Part shown: piece after piece, positions 37,435 through 48,467 of the stretch
How the letters are laid out: each line of letters opens with the position of its first letter
How positions within the stretch are numbered: position 1 is the first letter of the stretch
Assembly (NCBI RefSeq): GCF_001719125.1
Contig: NZ_CP017006.1
Location: 1,364,001-1,428,000 of the forward strand
Source: Sulfolobus sp. A20
GTDB taxonomy: Archaea; Thermoproteota; Thermoprotei_A; Sulfolobales; Sulfolobaceae
Direction: 5' to 3'
DNA: 64,000 bases
Notes under the pieces: generated by a model
Told to the model about the DNA's origin: nothing
Databases searched by the model: none
What the model saw: the letters and a program-made list of their open reading frames with translations, nothing else
Translations under genes and position numbers: made by a program

Positions 37435-39267
37435 ATGATAAATAAGAAAAATAGAGCTATATCAAGGACGATAGTAGCAATTATAGTAGTGATAATAGTC
37501 ATAGCAGTTGTCGGAGGAGTAAGTGGTTATTATTTAACTAGGCACCCTTCAACAACTACCACATCTATTTCCACTCCTACCTCATCCGTTTCTGTCACTA
37601 CAACTACTTCTTCTACTTCTTCTATTACATCATCACAAGTGGTAGATTTCATAAACCCATGGGGTGCTGAAGATCCTGTAGGTCTGAAATGGATACAAGG
37701 TAATTTCTCCATATACTATCCTGGCTTTTCTGTTCAGTATACTTCCTTACCTGGAGCTAGTGGCGTAGAAGAGAGATATGTGGTAATTAATGATATAGAA
37801 GCTGGAAAGTTACAAGGAGCTTTTTGGGCTCATGGAGGTCCAGAAGTGTTATCTTACGTGGAGTTATTACCTAATCCTCATGACTTATACAATATGACGC
37901 CGTTATTGCAACAAGAAGGTGCATTCCAAAAGGGCTCTTTAGCTACTATGTTAGCTATTTCGTACAACGGTACGATTTTCGGATCACCAACTAATGTTCA
38001 CAGGGCTGAAGAATTGTACTTTAATCCTCAAATATTAAGAAAATACAACTTACCTATTCCTACTAATCTAAGTTTACTAATTTACGATACTCAACAGCTG
38101 GAGGCTCACGGAATAACTCCATGGGCTGTGTCAGGTGCGGAAGGCGGATATGAGCAATTACACTTATGGTTTGCAATATTCCTTTCAGTTGCAGCCCAAT
38201 ATTATGGTCCAGCTGGTGCTGCCAAGTTATCTAATGAACTAATGTATGGTGTGTTAAACTTAGATAATACCACAGTACAAAAGATTATTAATCAAACTGA
38301 CAATATATTCGTACAATTTGTTAGTCCAGGTGCTGTTATTCCAAGTTGGCAGAGTCAATCCATATGGTCAGCTCTGGCATTAGTCATAAAAGGACAAGCA
38401 GTATTTGAAGCTGGTGGAAATTGGTTAGCTGAGTATGCCGCGATTTGGTATAATACTACTACATATCCAGCCACTGAACCTTACTTGAATTGGACGAACA
38501 TTACATTAATGGCATTACCATTCCCCGGCACACAAGGAGTTTATGTAATAGATGTAGACTCTGTAGCTATACCTACTGTGAATAATCCACAAGAACAAGC
38601 TGCAATCAATTTTGTTAAATTCTGGTCCTCTTATGAAGGGCAAAAAATATGGACCTATTATAAGGGAGTGACGTTCTGGGATAACGCAACTGACTATTAC
38701 GCTACGCCTATGCAGTGGTATGATTATCAAGCATTGTTTAACACTCCGATTCAGAACTTTACTTGGGCATTTGCTGATGGTACATTGTTTGATGATGTAT
38801 TTTACTTCCTAATAAGTCAAGAACTTAACTTACAAGAACAAGGTTCTTCGTACATTCCAACATTTAACGCAGCTTTACTAAAAGCTGAGAATATGACCTT
38901 CCACGAATGGCAAATAGCAGCTAAGGATGGTTTTGGATTTGTAGGCAGACCCGGGCAACCATTTGGCAACTATTTACCACCATGGGTTAATCCTCAAACT
39001 TATACTTATAACTCAAGCTATACTCCGTCATTCTTACTATCACCTCCAAAGTATATGTTGCCTTATCTTAAGATGTTAACCTCACCTAAGAGTAGCTCAA
39101 ATCATGGTATAGCAGTTCTAACAAACGAAATTAATTTCATCGCGTTTACTGTAATATATCTGTTACTGCTAGCTGACAAAAAATATTATATTTTTCTGAA
39201 AGATTTTGTAAGTCAAATCAAGGTATCTCTTTTTTTGAAACTTTTTATATTTAAGAACGATTATTAA
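37435..39267 (+). CDS. AraS/GlcS-type sugar-binding protein
   Basis: A 610-residue extracellular sugar-binding protein. The class III signal has a basic head, Arg-Ala as probable PibD cleavage site before Ile-Ser-Arg-Thr, then a hydrophobic segment to about residue 34 and a Ser/Thr linker (about 38-66). The binding domain aligns with SBP1 and SBP2 but is clearly distinct, and a C-terminal hydrophobic segment (about 565-585) follows. A TATA-like tataatattaa is seen at about 37389-37399. No ara-box (AACATGTT) lies in front of it, so it may not be the arabinose system. First gene of a complete four-gene ABC operon. Confidence 0.92.
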   Translation: MINKKNRAISRTIVAIIVVIIVIAVVGGVSGYYLTRHPSTTTTSISTPTSSVSVTTTTSSTSSITSSQVVDFINPWGAEDPVGLKWIQGNFSIYYPGFSVQYTSLPGASGVEERYVVINDIEAGKLQGAFWAHGGPEVLSYVELLPNPHDLYNMTPLLQQEGAFQKGSLATMLAISYNGTIFGSPTNVHRAEELYFNPQILRKYNLPIPTNLSLLIYDTQQLEAHGITPWAVSGAEGGYEQLHLWFAIFLSVAAQYYGPAGAAKLSNELMYGVLNLDNTTVQKIINQTDNIFVQFVSPGAVIPSWQSQSIWSALALVIKGQAVFEAGGNWLAEYAAIWYNTTTYPATEPYLNWTNITLMALPFPGTQGVYVIDVDSVAIPTVNNPQEQAAINFVKFWSSYEGQKIWTYYKGVTFWDNATDYYATPMQWYDYQALFNTPIQNFTWAFADGTLFDDVFYFLISQELNLQEQGSSYIPTFNAALLKAENMTFHEWQIAAKDGFGFVGRPGQPFGNYLPPWVNPQTYTYNSSYTPSFLLSPPKYMLPYLKMLTSPKSSSNHGIAVLTNEINFIAFTVIYLLLLADKKYYIFLKDFVSQIKVSLFLKLFIFKNDY

Positions 39268-39290
39268 CTATATATAAAGGTGATATAAAT

Positions 39291-40148
39291 TTGGGTAAAC
39301 AAGGATTATTGATGGCCATTCCCGGATTTATATTTGGAGCGATATTGATATATTTATTAGTGTTAAATGTATATTTCTCTTTCTTGAATTGGTCCCTTTT
39401 TAATCTTCACCCTAGCTTTGCGGGAATATCTACTTATCAGTCGTTAGTCTCTCAATATTTCTTTAAGCTGGCTTTGACTCACACTGTTGTTTACGTCTTA
39501 TCTGCTGTGATAATAGGTGATGTATTAGGAATTCTAGTGGCGGGAATATTATACTTTATTAAAAGCAACATAAGAAGAGCCATATATCTATCAATATTCT
39601 TATATCCGTTAGCTGTACCATCATCTAGTTACGCTATTACTTGGCAATGGTTATTTAATCCTCAAACTGGTATAAACCTTGTTCTAAGGGTATTTCATTT
39701 TCCGAACATAATTTGGTTAACTACTGAGCCCACTGTATATGCTGGTATGATAATCATAGAGACTTGGGCATATACCGGATTAGCTGTACTATTTTTCTTA
39801 GCCTCATATATGAGTGTAGATCGATCAATTATAGAGGCTGCTAAAATAGACGGAGCTAATAATTTATACATATTATTTAGAGTAATATTGCCAAATTCAA
39901 TGAACGGAATGATAGTCTCTACAGCCTTACTATTCTTATTTTCTTTCAGAATATTCACAGTACCATTTACTATAGGTGGCCCTACGAATCCTAATATGAT
40001 GAGTCTTGTGGAATATATTTATATTTTATTCAGCACTGAGTATTTCTCTCTTTCGTCAGCGCTATCGGTATTAGTAGCAATCATTGCTGCGATAGTGATC
40101 ATACCTTATGCTATACTCGGATTGAAGAGATGGGTGTTCAGAAGGTGA
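39291..40148 (+). CDS. Sugar ABC transporter permease 1 (AraT/GlcT type)
   Basis: A 285-residue permease of the MalF/UgpA class with six hydrophobic segments and the EAA loop Glu-Ala-Ala-Lys-Ile-Asp-Gly-Ala near residue 180. The start is TTG at 39291, six bases behind a GGTGAT ribosome site and 23 bases after the binding-protein stop. It forms the membrane channel with the second permease. Confidence 0.93.
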   Translation: MGKQGLLMAIPGFIFGAILIYLLVLNVYFSFLNWSLFNLHPSFAGISTYQSLVSQYFFKLALTHTVVYVLSAVIIGDVLGILVAGILYFIKSNIRRAIYLSIFLYPLAVPSSSYAITWQWLFNPQTGINLVLRVFHFPNIIWLTTEPTVYAGMIIIETWAYTGLAVLFFLASYMSVDRSIIEAAKIDGANNLYILFRVILPNSMNGMIVSTALLFLFSFRIFTVPFTIGGPTNPNMMSLVEYIYILFSTEYFSLSSALSVLVAIIAAIVIIPYAILGLKRWVFRR

Positions 40149-40153
40149 GTAAA

Positions 40154-41044
40154 ATGGGGCAAAGAAGCGTGAACAGGTCAAACTATACGTTAAATGTTAT
40201 TAAGTACGCTTTACTCGAATTAGTTGCAGCTATTCTTATAATTTTATGGTTAGTCCCCTTATATGCCATGATCTTGGGAGGTTTAAAGTCTAACCTCGAG
40301 GCAGCTAGTACCTCAATTCTTCTCCCTCCTAACAAACCGTCGTTAGAAGCATATGCTTTTGCGTGGTTTGGTTATGCAACAATACCTGGTCTAGAACCAA
40401 CTATGTTAAGATATTTAATAGTAGTGATACCTTCAGTACTATTATCCACAGTATTAGGTACGATGACTGCCTATTTCTTCTTTATATTAAGCGAAAAGCA
40501 CAATATTCTAAGTAATACCTTATTTTCGATTTTGGCATTAGCAACTTTCTTGCCTATAGAGACTGTAACATTTCCCTTAATTGAGATGGAAACTTCGTTA
40601 AACCTATATGATACATATCAAGGATTAATATTTGCACTACTCATATTTTATGTGCCAACGTCAGCTTTACTAATGTCCATATTTATCCCTGTTGTACCTA
40701 AGTATCTACTGGAATCGGCAAGAATTGACGGTGCTGGTGATTGGACCATATTATGGAGAGTTGTATTTCCATTGATTTTTCCCGGATTTCTCTCAACGTT
40801 AATATTTGTCTTCCTACAAGTGTGGAACCAGTTCTTTATACCTTTAATATTAACTAACACTCCAAACATGTTGATGTTACCGGTTGCAGCCAGATTCTAT
40901 ACCGCAGCTTACGCCCTAATATATAATAGGTCATTCGCTGCGGGAGTAATATCTTCTTTAATTCCTCTCGTAATATTTATATTTCTTGGAAGATACTTCA
41001 TTCGTGGGTTAGCAGCATTAGGAGGAGGAGCTAAAGGGGTGTGA
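40154..41044 (+). CDS. Sugar ABC transporter permease 2 (AraU/GlcU type)
   Basis: A 296-residue permease of the MalG/UgpE class from the ATG at 40154. An earlier in-frame ATG at 40130 lies inside the preceding gene, while the chosen start follows a GGTGAG ribosome site (40143-40148) by five bases. It has six hydrophobic segments and the EAA loop Glu-Ser-Ala-Arg-Ile-Asp-Gly-Ala. Confidence 0.92.
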   Translation: MGQRSVNRSNYTLNVIKYALLELVAAILIILWLVPLYAMILGGLKSNLEAASTSILLPPNKPSLEAYAFAWFGYATIPGLEPTMLRYLIVVIPSVLLSTVLGTMTAYFFFILSEKHNILSNTLFSILALATFLPIETVTFPLIEMETSLNLYDTYQGLIFALLIFYVPTSALLMSIFIPVVPKYLLESARIDGAGDWTILWRVVFPLIFPGFLSTLIFVFLQVWNQFFIPLILTNTPNMLMLPVAARFYTAAYALIYNRSFAAGVISSLIPLVIFIFLGRYFIRGLAALGGGAKGV

Positions 41045-41046
41045 AA

Positions 41047-42156
41047 ATGGTGGATATAAAAGTTGAAAAATTAAGTAAAATTTTTAAGAAAGGTAAAACT
41101 GAGGTAAGGGCAGTTGACAATATTAGCATAACACTAGAAAGCGGAACTGCTTTTGGAGTTTTAGGACCTAGTGGTCACGGTAAAACTACGTTCTTGCGAT
41201 TAATTGCTGGTCTTGAAGAGCCTACTGATGGGTACATTTATTTTGGTAATGAGGTGGTATCTGAACCGAAAAGAGTTGTTTTAGGACCGGAAAAAAGAGG
41301 GATTGCAATGGTGTTTCAAAATTGGGCCTTATATCCTAACATGACAGTATTTGACAACATTGCTTTTCCGTTAAAATTAGCAAAAGTGCCTAAGGATAAA
41401 ATAGAACCGAAAGTAAAGGAAGTGGCAGATGAACTAGGATTAGGTGGCGTATTAAATAGATATCCTAAAGAATTGTCCGGAGGACAAATGCAAAGGACGG
41501 CTCTAGCTAGGGCATTAGTCAAAGATCCAAAGGTTCTCTTATTGGATGAGCCGTTTAGTAATTTAGATGCTCAAGTTAGGGAGAGTGCTAGGGCATTAGT
41601 TAGAAAAATTCAGAGGGAGAGAAAATTAACTACTCTTATAGTGTCTCACGACCCAGCTGATATTTTTGCAATAGCAAATAGAGCTGGAGTTATTGTACAA
41701 GGGAAATTCGCTCAAATAGGAAACCCAATAGAGATTTATGAGTCCCCTGCAAGTGAAATAATAGCAAGGTTAACCGGTGAAATAAATCTAATAAATGCTA
41801 AAATTATAAAGAATTACGCTATAGTAGGAAATTTAAACATACCTTTAGACTATAAGTTAGACGATATAGATGAGGCTATAATAGGAATTAGACCAGATGA
41901 TATAACACTATCTGATGAAAGGAAAGATAAGTACATGGACGTAGGTATGGTTAAAGTAAAGTTAGTTAGTTATAGTTCTGGAATTTTTAAGATAATCGTA
42001 AATCCTATATCAAATGAGGATATAGAGATCATAGTAGACTCAGATGAACCATTAGAGATAGGTTCAGAGAAGCATCTACTAATAAGGGCTGGAAAGGTAA
42101 AAGTTTTCAGTAAAGATGGCAAAAATATTTTATACAGAGAAAAAATGATAACATAA
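41047..42156 (+). CDS. Sugar ABC transporter ATPase (AraV/GlcV type)
   Basis: An ATP-binding subunit of 369 residues from the ATG at 41047; a GTG two codons earlier overlaps the permease stop, and the GGTGTGA ribosome site serves the ATG. Walker A is Gly-Pro-Ser-Gly-His-Gly-Lys-Thr-Thr (40-48), unusual in having His where most relatives have Ala, Ser or Cys. Gln91, Leu-Ser-Gly-Gly-Gln (143-147), Asp167-Glu168 and His201 complete the site, and the C-terminal beta domain is present. It completes a binding protein-permease-permease-ATPase operon. A run of T follows the stop. Confidence 0.93.
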   Translation: MVDIKVEKLSKIFKKGKTEVRAVDNISITLESGTAFGVLGPSGHGKTTFLRLIAGLEEPTDGYIYFGNEVVSEPKRVVLGPEKRGIAMVFQNWALYPNMTVFDNIAFPLKLAKVPKDKIEPKVKEVADELGLGGVLNRYPKELSGGQMQRTALARALVKDPKVLLLDEPFSNLDAQVRESARALVRKIQRERKLTTLIVSHDPADIFAIANRAGVIVQGKFAQIGNPIEIYESPASEIIARLTGEINLINAKIIKNYAIVGNLNIPLDYKLDDIDEAIIGIRPDDITLSDERKDKYMDVGMVKVKLVSYSSGIFKIIVNPISNEDIEIIVDSDEPLEIGSEKHLLIRAGKVKVFSKDGKNILYREKMIT

Positions 42157-42169
42157 TTTTTTTCCACAA
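42157..42169 (+). terminator. T-rich terminator of the sugar ABC operon
   Basis: The stop codon of the ATPase gene is followed at once by a run of seven or more T, the usual archaeal termination signal. Confidence 0.45.
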
Positions 42170-42183
42170 AATATTTTTATAGT

Positions 42184-42425
<242 letters not shown>

Positions 42426-42476
42426 AATTGTTATTATCATCTAAAGTTATTTAGGCTTAAGTGGAAAATTGATATT

Positions 42477-43133
42477 GTGATAAAAAGTTATAATATAGTA
42501 CTATCCCATGAAGATTGGTCCTTATTCACTGAGAGATATCCCAAGACTGAACTAAGAGTTTTAATGAAAAATAGGGTCTCTTCTTTAGGTCAAGAAAATA
42601 TCATTGCTGAGGTTTACACGTCTGATCTGCTTACGTTAAATAATTTGATAAATTGGATAAAAGAGAATAAAAGAATATGCAAAGTGAAGATTCTTGAGAG
42701 AATTAATACAAAAAATGAAGTGAGGGCTCTTTTATTGGTTACCGCAAAATTGGAAGGCGGTATATCTGAGATACTTATAAACAACGGAGCTTTCTATGTT
42801 TCTGAGAATATATATGAAGGGCTTGAAAATTGGTTCATAGTGATAGACGATAAGACATTTAAGGAAGCTTTAGCTAAACTCAAAGAGGTAACTTATACCC
42901 TAAAGTACAGAGAACTCGAAAATAACTTGTTAAGCGCAAGGAATTCCTTAACATCTAAGGAGAAGGAGATTATTTACAAGGCATACAAATTAGGTTACTT
43001 CAATTGGCCTAAGGAGATAGATCTAGAAGATTTAGCAAATCAGTTAGGAATTAGCAAAACAGCAACGTTACAAACTTTAAGGAGGGCGATGAATAAACTT
43101 GTTAAAACGTATGTGAAAGAAAATAATCTTTAA
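42477..43133 (+). CDS. HTH_10 (Bat-like) transcriptional regulator, paralogue R5
   Basis: A 218-residue paralogue with Ser-His-Glu-Asp-Trp-Ser (Trp14) at the N-terminus and a C-terminal HTH (about 157-212) with Leu-Thr-Ser-Lys-Glu, Gly-Tyr-Phe-Asn-Trp-Pro-Lys, Gly-Ile-Ser-Lys-Thr-Ala. The start is GTG; a TATA-like gttatttagg lies about 30 bases before it, so a leaderless message is likely. It is flanked by two halves of a tnpB gene in opposite orientation, and seems to have been flipped by an inversion. Before that it would have been convergent with the ABC operon, the usual placement of this family. Confidence 0.82.
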   Translation: MIKSYNIVLSHEDWSLFTERYPKTELRVLMKNRVSSLGQENIIAEVYTSDLLTLNNLINWIKENKRICKVKILERINTKNEVRALLLVTAKLEGGISEILINNGAFYVSENIYEGLENWFIVIDDKTFKEALAKLKEVTYTLKYRELENNLLSARNSLTSKEKEIIYKAYKLGYFNWPKEIDLEDLANQLGISKTATLQTLRRAMNKLVKTYVKENNL

Positions 43134-43159
43134 TTTGAAATCAGACTCATGTTGACTAG

Positions 43160-44116
43160 ACCATGCTTTTTACCCTCCCACTCAATCCACTATTGTATCC
43201 TATGATATTGTATCAAATATAGCCTATCCCTAAAATCTACTGGCAACCTCTTAACTTTCTTAATCATATTATCTAAATCCTCTAGGAAAACAGCTGAAAC
43301 GTTAAATAGTTTAGCTGTATCGACAATCCACTTACCAACTTTCTTAACAGAATCCTCCAGTATATTTTTAGCCTTCTTATGAAAATCCCTACTTAATATT
43401 TTCTCGTTCTCCCTTCCATTCCTTATCATATTTCTCCTGAAGGGGCAGCAAACTCTTATAATGATGTGCATCATCTAGACGTGTTGGTATTCTAACGTAA
43501 TTAAAATCATCTTTGCCAACAACGATTTCACTCATATTAATATCAACACTATCCTTAGCTAAGGACTCATCACTCTTTAAAAGAGAGACTTTCAAAAATG
43601 CATTACCATCCCTCAAGACTAACCTCTCTCACTTCCCAATCCTTGTAAAACGATAAATTCCTTGGATAACCCAGTATTGGTAACTCATAAACTTGCCTAA
43701 CCCAAACCCTTATCCCCTCAAGATCTAACTTATGGGAGTCAACAAACTGATACTTTACGTTTTCTAGGATACCTACCACGTTTGGGATTTTTTAACTAAC
43801 TCTTGTATATTGCTATAGCATCCTTATAGTAGTCTTGGGCAAGCTTAGGGTGTAGGCTAAATCTCTCTTTTAAAAATTCATAAGTCTACCTATGGACTTT
43901 TTTAAACAAGTTCTTCTCAAGCTTACTTTCCCTCAACCAATTAAGGACATATTTTAAACCTATCTCATATCTTTGAATAAGGCTGAATAGGAGAGGGAAA
44001 TCAGAAAGCTTAGAGTAGCCAAGATTCCTAACCCACCTCGTTCTTAGCCCTTAAATATAGAATGGGAAAACATTTATATACTTTTCATCCTCACCTAAAG
44101 GGCGAGGCTTTCCTTA
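43160..44116 (-). pseudogene. TnpB N-terminal fragment with left end
   Basis: Minus-strand tnpB lacking its C-terminal quarter, with stops and shifts (readings at 43389-43616 and 43190-43474). It matches the copy at 34.3-35.3 kb. Homology stops at about 43160, just after the bases corresponding to Lys-Lys-x-Gly. The left end hairpin (44086-44116) and a TATA-like aaagtatataaa lie upstream, as at 35.3 kb. Confidence 0.78.
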
Positions 44117-44165
44117 ACTTTGTAATGTAGTTATGAATTAAGTTTTTCACGTATAGGGCAGGCTT

Positions 44166-44214
44166 TGATAAAAAAGAGGATAAACATCATCCTTTAGGGT
44201 GGGAACGAGGTCAG
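44166..44214 (+). repeat. Mini-hairpin element related to TnpB ends
   Basis: tttgataaaaaagaggataa is followed by a weak stem (atcatcc/gggtggg) and ends acgaggtcag. It is a degenerate copy of the fused-ends hairpin. The rest of 44117-44393 holds only the promoter of the next gene. Confidence 0.5.
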
Positions 44215-44393
44215 AAGTCGGCACAACAATAGCATTTTCTAACTTATCTATAACGTTTAACTAGAATATTTTCCTAATATTTGTAAATTTATTTTAAATT
44301 CTAAATATAAAATCTTAATAGTTGATAAAATAATGAATCAATCTTAACTTGTTAACGTAAATCTATTTAAACCCCTATGTAGAGAAAACTCTT

Positions 44394-45803
44394 GTGGCAT
44401 CACAACCCAGTAGACAAGAAATAGAAAACGGAATAAAAGAGGTATATAATTTCGTCTTATCTAAAAAGAATGTTACAGCAAAGTATATAGTTATAATAGC
44501 CTTAGCCTCATTGTGGTTGGATGCATATGATTTTGCAGCAATAACTTTTGCTGTAAAATCGATACAAAATACGTTTCTTCACGTTCCCTCAATATTAATT
44601 TCTTTTAGTATAGGTGTAATACAATTAGGGGCAGTAATAGGAGCTATAGCTGGGGGTTGGCTAAACGATAGAATAGGAAGGAGGAATATGTTCATATTGA
44701 ATATGATACTCTTCGTATTAATGGCTATATTAGCGGGGATATCGGCAAACATTTATGAACTAACTGTCTTCAGAGGTCTTTTAGGTTTTGCATTAGGAGC
44801 TGATACTGCTACTGGTTTCGCATATATTTTTGAATATTTAGAAAAAAATCAGAGGTTATTTTGGAGTAATTTATGGCAATTACAGTGGTATATAATGTAT
44901 CTTGTAACTATATTTCTTATACTATTTCCATTCTATTTCATAGAACATAGCTTGACTACTCCTATATTATGGAGAGTAATTATGATAATTGGGGGAGTTT
45001 TAGCTGCTATTATATTAGGGCTGAGAAGTAAAATACCGGAGTCAGTATTATGGTTAGCATATCAAGGTAAGTTAGCTACTGCTAAAAGGATAATAAAACA
45101 AACTTATGGAGTTGATTTACCAATACCAGACGTGGATGTGAGCTTGAGACCAGTAGCTAAGGGGGTTAAAAGTGCATTTAGTATATTTAAAGCCGATAAA
45201 TGGCGGGAGTTAGTGTATTCATTTAATGGTAACTTTGAGCAGAGCTTCATCTTTTACACATTTGGTTTTTATATACCATATATTTTATTAGCCTTAAAAT
45301 TAGTTGGTCCTTTAGCTACTCTGATAGCTTCAGCAATACTTTATTTAGGAGGGGTAATAGGAGGGTATTTAACTGCATGGCTGACTCCTAGGATAGGTAC
45401 GAAGTCACAGTATGTAATTGGTGCTGTCGGAGAAGGTATTTCCGTGGGATTAATAGCACTAACATACATTCTACACTTACCATTACCCTTCTTCGTGTTC
45501 TTTTCATTCCTATTCTACTTTTTCCACGTTATAGGTCCTGCTAGTCAAGGAATGACATCGATAAATGCGTTTTTTGGGACAGCTGAAAGAGGTACAGCCG
45601 CTGGTTGGGGATACGCTTTTGTGAAGGCTGCTGCTGTAATCGGAATAATCATAGGATTCGCTGGAGTCACACTAAATCCAGTAACTACTACTTTAGGGCT
45701 ATCAGCATATGGCATTATTACCGGCATAATAGGTTTGATAATAGGTTATGATACTAGAACATATAAGTTAGTAGATGTGGAAGAAGTAGTTAAAGCTACA
45801 TAA
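44394..45803 (+). CDS. MFS transporter
   Basis: A 469-residue carrier with about 12 membrane segments. The MFS motif Gly-Gly-Trp-Leu-Asn-Asp-Arg-Ile-Gly-Arg-Arg lies in the loop after segment 2, and the Arg-Gly-x-x-Gly segment 4 motif follows. The start is GTG; the TATA-like tctatttaaac about 28 bases upstream suggests a leaderless message. It belongs to the group of metabolite-proton symporters for sugars or organic acids. A T run follows the stop. Confidence 0.88.
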   Translation: MASQPSRQEIENGIKEVYNFVLSKKNVTAKYIVIIALASLWLDAYDFAAITFAVKSIQNTFLHVPSILISFSIGVIQLGAVIGAIAGGWLNDRIGRRNMFILNMILFVLMAILAGISANIYELTVFRGLLGFALGADTATGFAYIFEYLEKNQRLFWSNLWQLQWYIMYLVTIFLILFPFYFIEHSLTTPILWRVIMIIGGVLAAIILGLRSKIPESVLWLAYQGKLATAKRIIKQTYGVDLPIPDVDVSLRPVAKGVKSAFSIFKADKWRELVYSFNGNFEQSFIFYTFGFYIPYILLALKLVGPLATLIASAILYLGGVIGGYLTAWLTPRIGTKSQYVIGAVGEGISVGLIALTYILHLPLPFFVFFSFLFYFFHVIGPASQGMTSINAFFGTAERGTAAGWGYAFVKAAAVIGIIIGFAGVTLNPVTTTLGLSAYGIITGIIGLIIGYDTRTYKLVDVEEVVKAT

Positions 45804-45981
45804 TTTTTTTAAAGCTACATTTTTTATATTCTTCGAAACTTTACATGAAAAATTATTCTATTAGTTTAAATATGGACGTGATTCTATTCTAACTTACTTC
45901 CTCCTCACTATAGATAACGGGTTTCCCTTTTCCCTTGTAAATAGTATATTTAATATATGTCCTTTCTCTATATTAATCTCG

Positions 45982-47373
45982 ATGCCAGAAGATGAAAAAG
46001 AATTAGAAGAGAAAATCAAAGCTGCATCAGAGGGAATACCAGAGATTGGAAAAGTAGGTAGAGAGATGGAGACAATAGGAATTCTTCCAATCCCAAACAA
46101 GATGAGAAACATGAGCTATGCTTCACTATTTATTTTCTGGGCAATGGCTAGTGCATCTGCTGCAACTCCCTTAGCAGGCTTACTCGTATATGGTGTTGGT
46201 ATACCATATTTTATTGTCATAATATTGCTCTCAACTATCATAGGAATAATTCCAGCAGGACTGTTCTCTGAAATAGGTAGACAGAAACCAATTGTGTCAT
46301 TAGTCCAAGCTAGAGGAACGTTTGGATACTATCCTGCTAACGCTCTCTCAATGTTATATACGATAGTTAACATGGGTTGGTTTGGACTTAACTTAGCTGT
46401 AGGTGCACAGATATTATCTGCTACAAGTGGGTTATCCTTCGTATTATGGGCTATCATTCTTGGCATATTACAAATAATTCTAGTAATGTTTGGAGCAAAA
46501 TGGTTAAACTATTTCTACAAATATACTGCTCCCTTACTCGTGATAAGTTATGCAATATTAACTTATTACCTATTCTCTGCCTTCCATCCAGACTTAAATA
46601 AATTGTTACAGCCTTCTTCTCCCATAAATTGGGGTCTAGATATGGATTTGATACTATCCTTCTCCATACTGTCATGGTCATATAAGATAACTACTGTAAC
46701 CAGATTTGCAAAGCCCTATAACGGGAGGTCAGTAGCCTATTTTCTTTCCCCAGGTTTAGGAATAATGTTACCAGTACTATTGATGGGAATATTAGGATAC
46801 ATATCTCAAGCTACTACCGGAAATTGGAACCTAGCAGCCATCTATAGACCGGGAGATCCAGTTTGGGTAATATTTGCAGCTATAGGTGCGTCAATAGCTA
46901 TAATCCACACTAATGCAATGAACTTGTACCCAGCTGTAGCTGACTTATTAGTAGCTGTTGAGGTTTTCTTCAAGAGGATAAAGTCCTATAAGATTTCTCA
47001 ACCCATATCTACCTTAAGTTTAGGTGTTATCTCTACGATATTAGCAATTTTAGGAATACTTAATTATGTAGAGAACTTCTTATTACTAGTAGGTGATGTG
47101 ATATTTCCATTTACGTTTATCTTAATAGTGGACTATTATTTTTCATTAAGAAATGCACCAATTACTGTATTCTATAAAGCAACCAAATCAATTGGTTGGA
47201 ATGGTATAATAGCATTGGCAATAGGAGTAGCCTTAAACTATTATGACGTCTTTGGAGCTGTGTCTAACTATTTCCCATATCAAGTTTTAGGTAGCTTAAT
47301 ATCAGCCCTTATTTACTATTTGTTATTGAGGATAAGAGGTCATGATATACTAAAAATTAAGGTGAGACAATGA
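45982..47373 (+). CDS. NCS1-family nucleobase/cytosine permease
   Basis: A 463-residue membrane protein of the nucleobase-cation-symport-1 type with about 12 hydrophobic segments after a charged N-terminus of about 45 residues. The [11 protein letters not shown] segment (about 108-118) and Asn-Met-Gly-Trp-Phe-Gly-Leu-Asn fit the family. A TATA-like gtatatttaata about 30 bases before the ATG suggests a leaderless start. Its stop overlaps the nucleoside hydrolase start (ATGA), so uptake of nucleosides or bases feeds that enzyme. Confidence 0.88.
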   Translation: MPEDEKELEEKIKAASEGIPEIGKVGREMETIGILPIPNKMRNMSYASLFIFWAMASASAATPLAGLLVYGVGIPYFIVIILLSTIIGIIPAGLFSEIGRQKPIVSLVQARGTFGYYPANALSMLYTIVNMGWFGLNLAVGAQILSATSGLSFVLWAIILGILQIILVMFGAKWLNYFYKYTAPLLVISYAILTYYLFSAFHPDLNKLLQPSSPINWGLDMDLILSFSILSWSYKITTVTRFAKPYNGRSVAYFLSPGLGIMLPVLLMGILGYISQATTGNWNLAAIYRPGDPVWVIFAAIGASIAIIHTNAMNLYPAVADLLVAVEVFFKRIKSYKISQPISTLSLGVISTILAILGILNYVENFLLLVGDVIFPFTFILIVDYYFSLRNAPITVFYKATKSIGWNGIIALAIGVALNYYDVFGAVSNYFPYQVLGSLISALIYYLLLRIRGHDILKIKVRQ

Positions 47374-48305
47374 GTAGAGTTTTCATAATTGATTGTGATA
47401 CGGCCGAAGATGATATTATGAGTTTATACATGTTGCTAAGAAATAACGTAAAAGTTGAGGGAGTAACAATTGTTGAGGGAAATATATCTTATGAACAAGA
47501 AATAAACAACGCATTATGGGCTTTAGAGTTCATTGGAAGGGAAGACATTAAAGTGTATCCAGGTAGTGATAGACCGTTAATAAAAAGTTTTAGAACTGTT
47601 GAAGAGGTTCATGGAAAAGGAGGAATAGGGGATAAGGTAACATTACCGAAAAAGTTGGTTGCTGATAAGAAAAAGGCTATGGATGCAATAGTTGAAATAG
47701 CAGATAGATATGCTGGTGAGCTAGAGTTTTTAGCCATTTCCCCTTTAACTAATCTCGCATTAGCTTACTTGAAAGATAAGTCTATAGTAAATAAGATTAA
47801 GAAAGTCTGGGTCATGGGTGGTACAGCATGGGGAAGAGGAAATATCACGCCAGTATCTGAGTATAACATATGGGTTGACCCTGATGCAGCTAAGATAGTA
47901 TTTAATGCTGGCTTTAATATAACTATGGTTCCTTGGGATGTGATAGTTAATTATGCTATAGATGAACAAAATTGGAAGAAGATAATGAGTATTAATACAA
48001 GGATGGCTAATTTTTATGTTGATATTTACACCTACTATCGAAACTATGCCATGACTAGACAGAAGATGAGAGGAAATCCTCATCCAGATTTGATTACTAC
48101 AGCTGTAGCTATAGATCATGATAGTGTAGTAAAGAGTTCGGAGAAACACTATATTGATATAGAGAATTGCGATTGTTTAACTAGAGGTATGACTGTGGTT
48201 GACTATTTATCTATATGGAAGAAAGAACCTAATGTCGAATTAGTATATCAGATAAATGAGGGAAAATTCTTAGAGATGTTATATGACTTACTTAACTGGT
48301 TTTAA
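47370..48305 (+). CDS. Nucleoside hydrolase (inosine-uridine preferring type)
   Basis: A 311-residue N-ribohydrolase that splits nucleosides into base and ribose. The calcium site appears as Asp-Cys-Asp-Thr-Ala-Glu-Asp-Asp (Asp8, Asp10, Asp14, Asp15), slightly unlike the usual Asp-Thr-Asp-Pro-Gly-x-Asp-Asp. Met-Gly-Gly-Thr-Ala near 149-153 and the later Ala-Ile-Asp-His-Asp also fit. It overlaps the permease stop by four bases behind a GGTGAG site. Ribose released could enter the pentose routes. Confidence 0.9.
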   Translation: MSRVFIIDCDTAEDDIMSLYMLLRNNVKVEGVTIVEGNISYEQEINNALWALEFIGREDIKVYPGSDRPLIKSFRTVEEVHGKGGIGDKVTLPKKLVADKKKAMDAIVEIADRYAGELEFLAISPLTNLALAYLKDKSIVNKIKKVWVMGGTAWGRGNITPVSEYNIWVDPDAAKIVFNAGFNITMVPWDVIVNYAIDEQNWKKIMSINTRMANFYVDIYTYYRNYAMTRQKMRGNPHPDLITTAVAIDHDSVVKSSEKHYIDIENCDCLTRGMTVVDYLSIWKKEPNVELVYQINEGKFLEMLYDLLNWF

Positions 48306-48432
48306 ATTTAAGGGAATTTTTTAAATACTGTAGTGTATTATTGTCTTTTGTTAATTTAATACTTAGGATGACTTCTTTGAATGATTAATGCATATTTTTT
48401 CCTCTCAAGAATCTCAACACTAATTAGACATA

Positions 48433-48454
48433 AGTTTTATAATGTATAAACATT
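48433..48454 (+). promoter_or_regulatory. TATA box with overlapping inverted repeat in front of R6
   Basis: gttttataatgt gives a TATA box about 29 bases before the R6 ATG. Bases 48441-48454 read aatgtataaacatt, an inverted repeat with five-base arms lying where a repressor would block transcription start. Self-regulation by R6 is a plausible reading. Confidence 0.45.
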
Positions 48455-48467
48455 ATAAATTCAATCA

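Noticed and set aside
37435-42156. Naming this operon araSTUV
   Set aside because: The gene order and families fit, but the promoter lacks the ara-box and GlcS-type receptors bind various sugars, so the substrate is left open.
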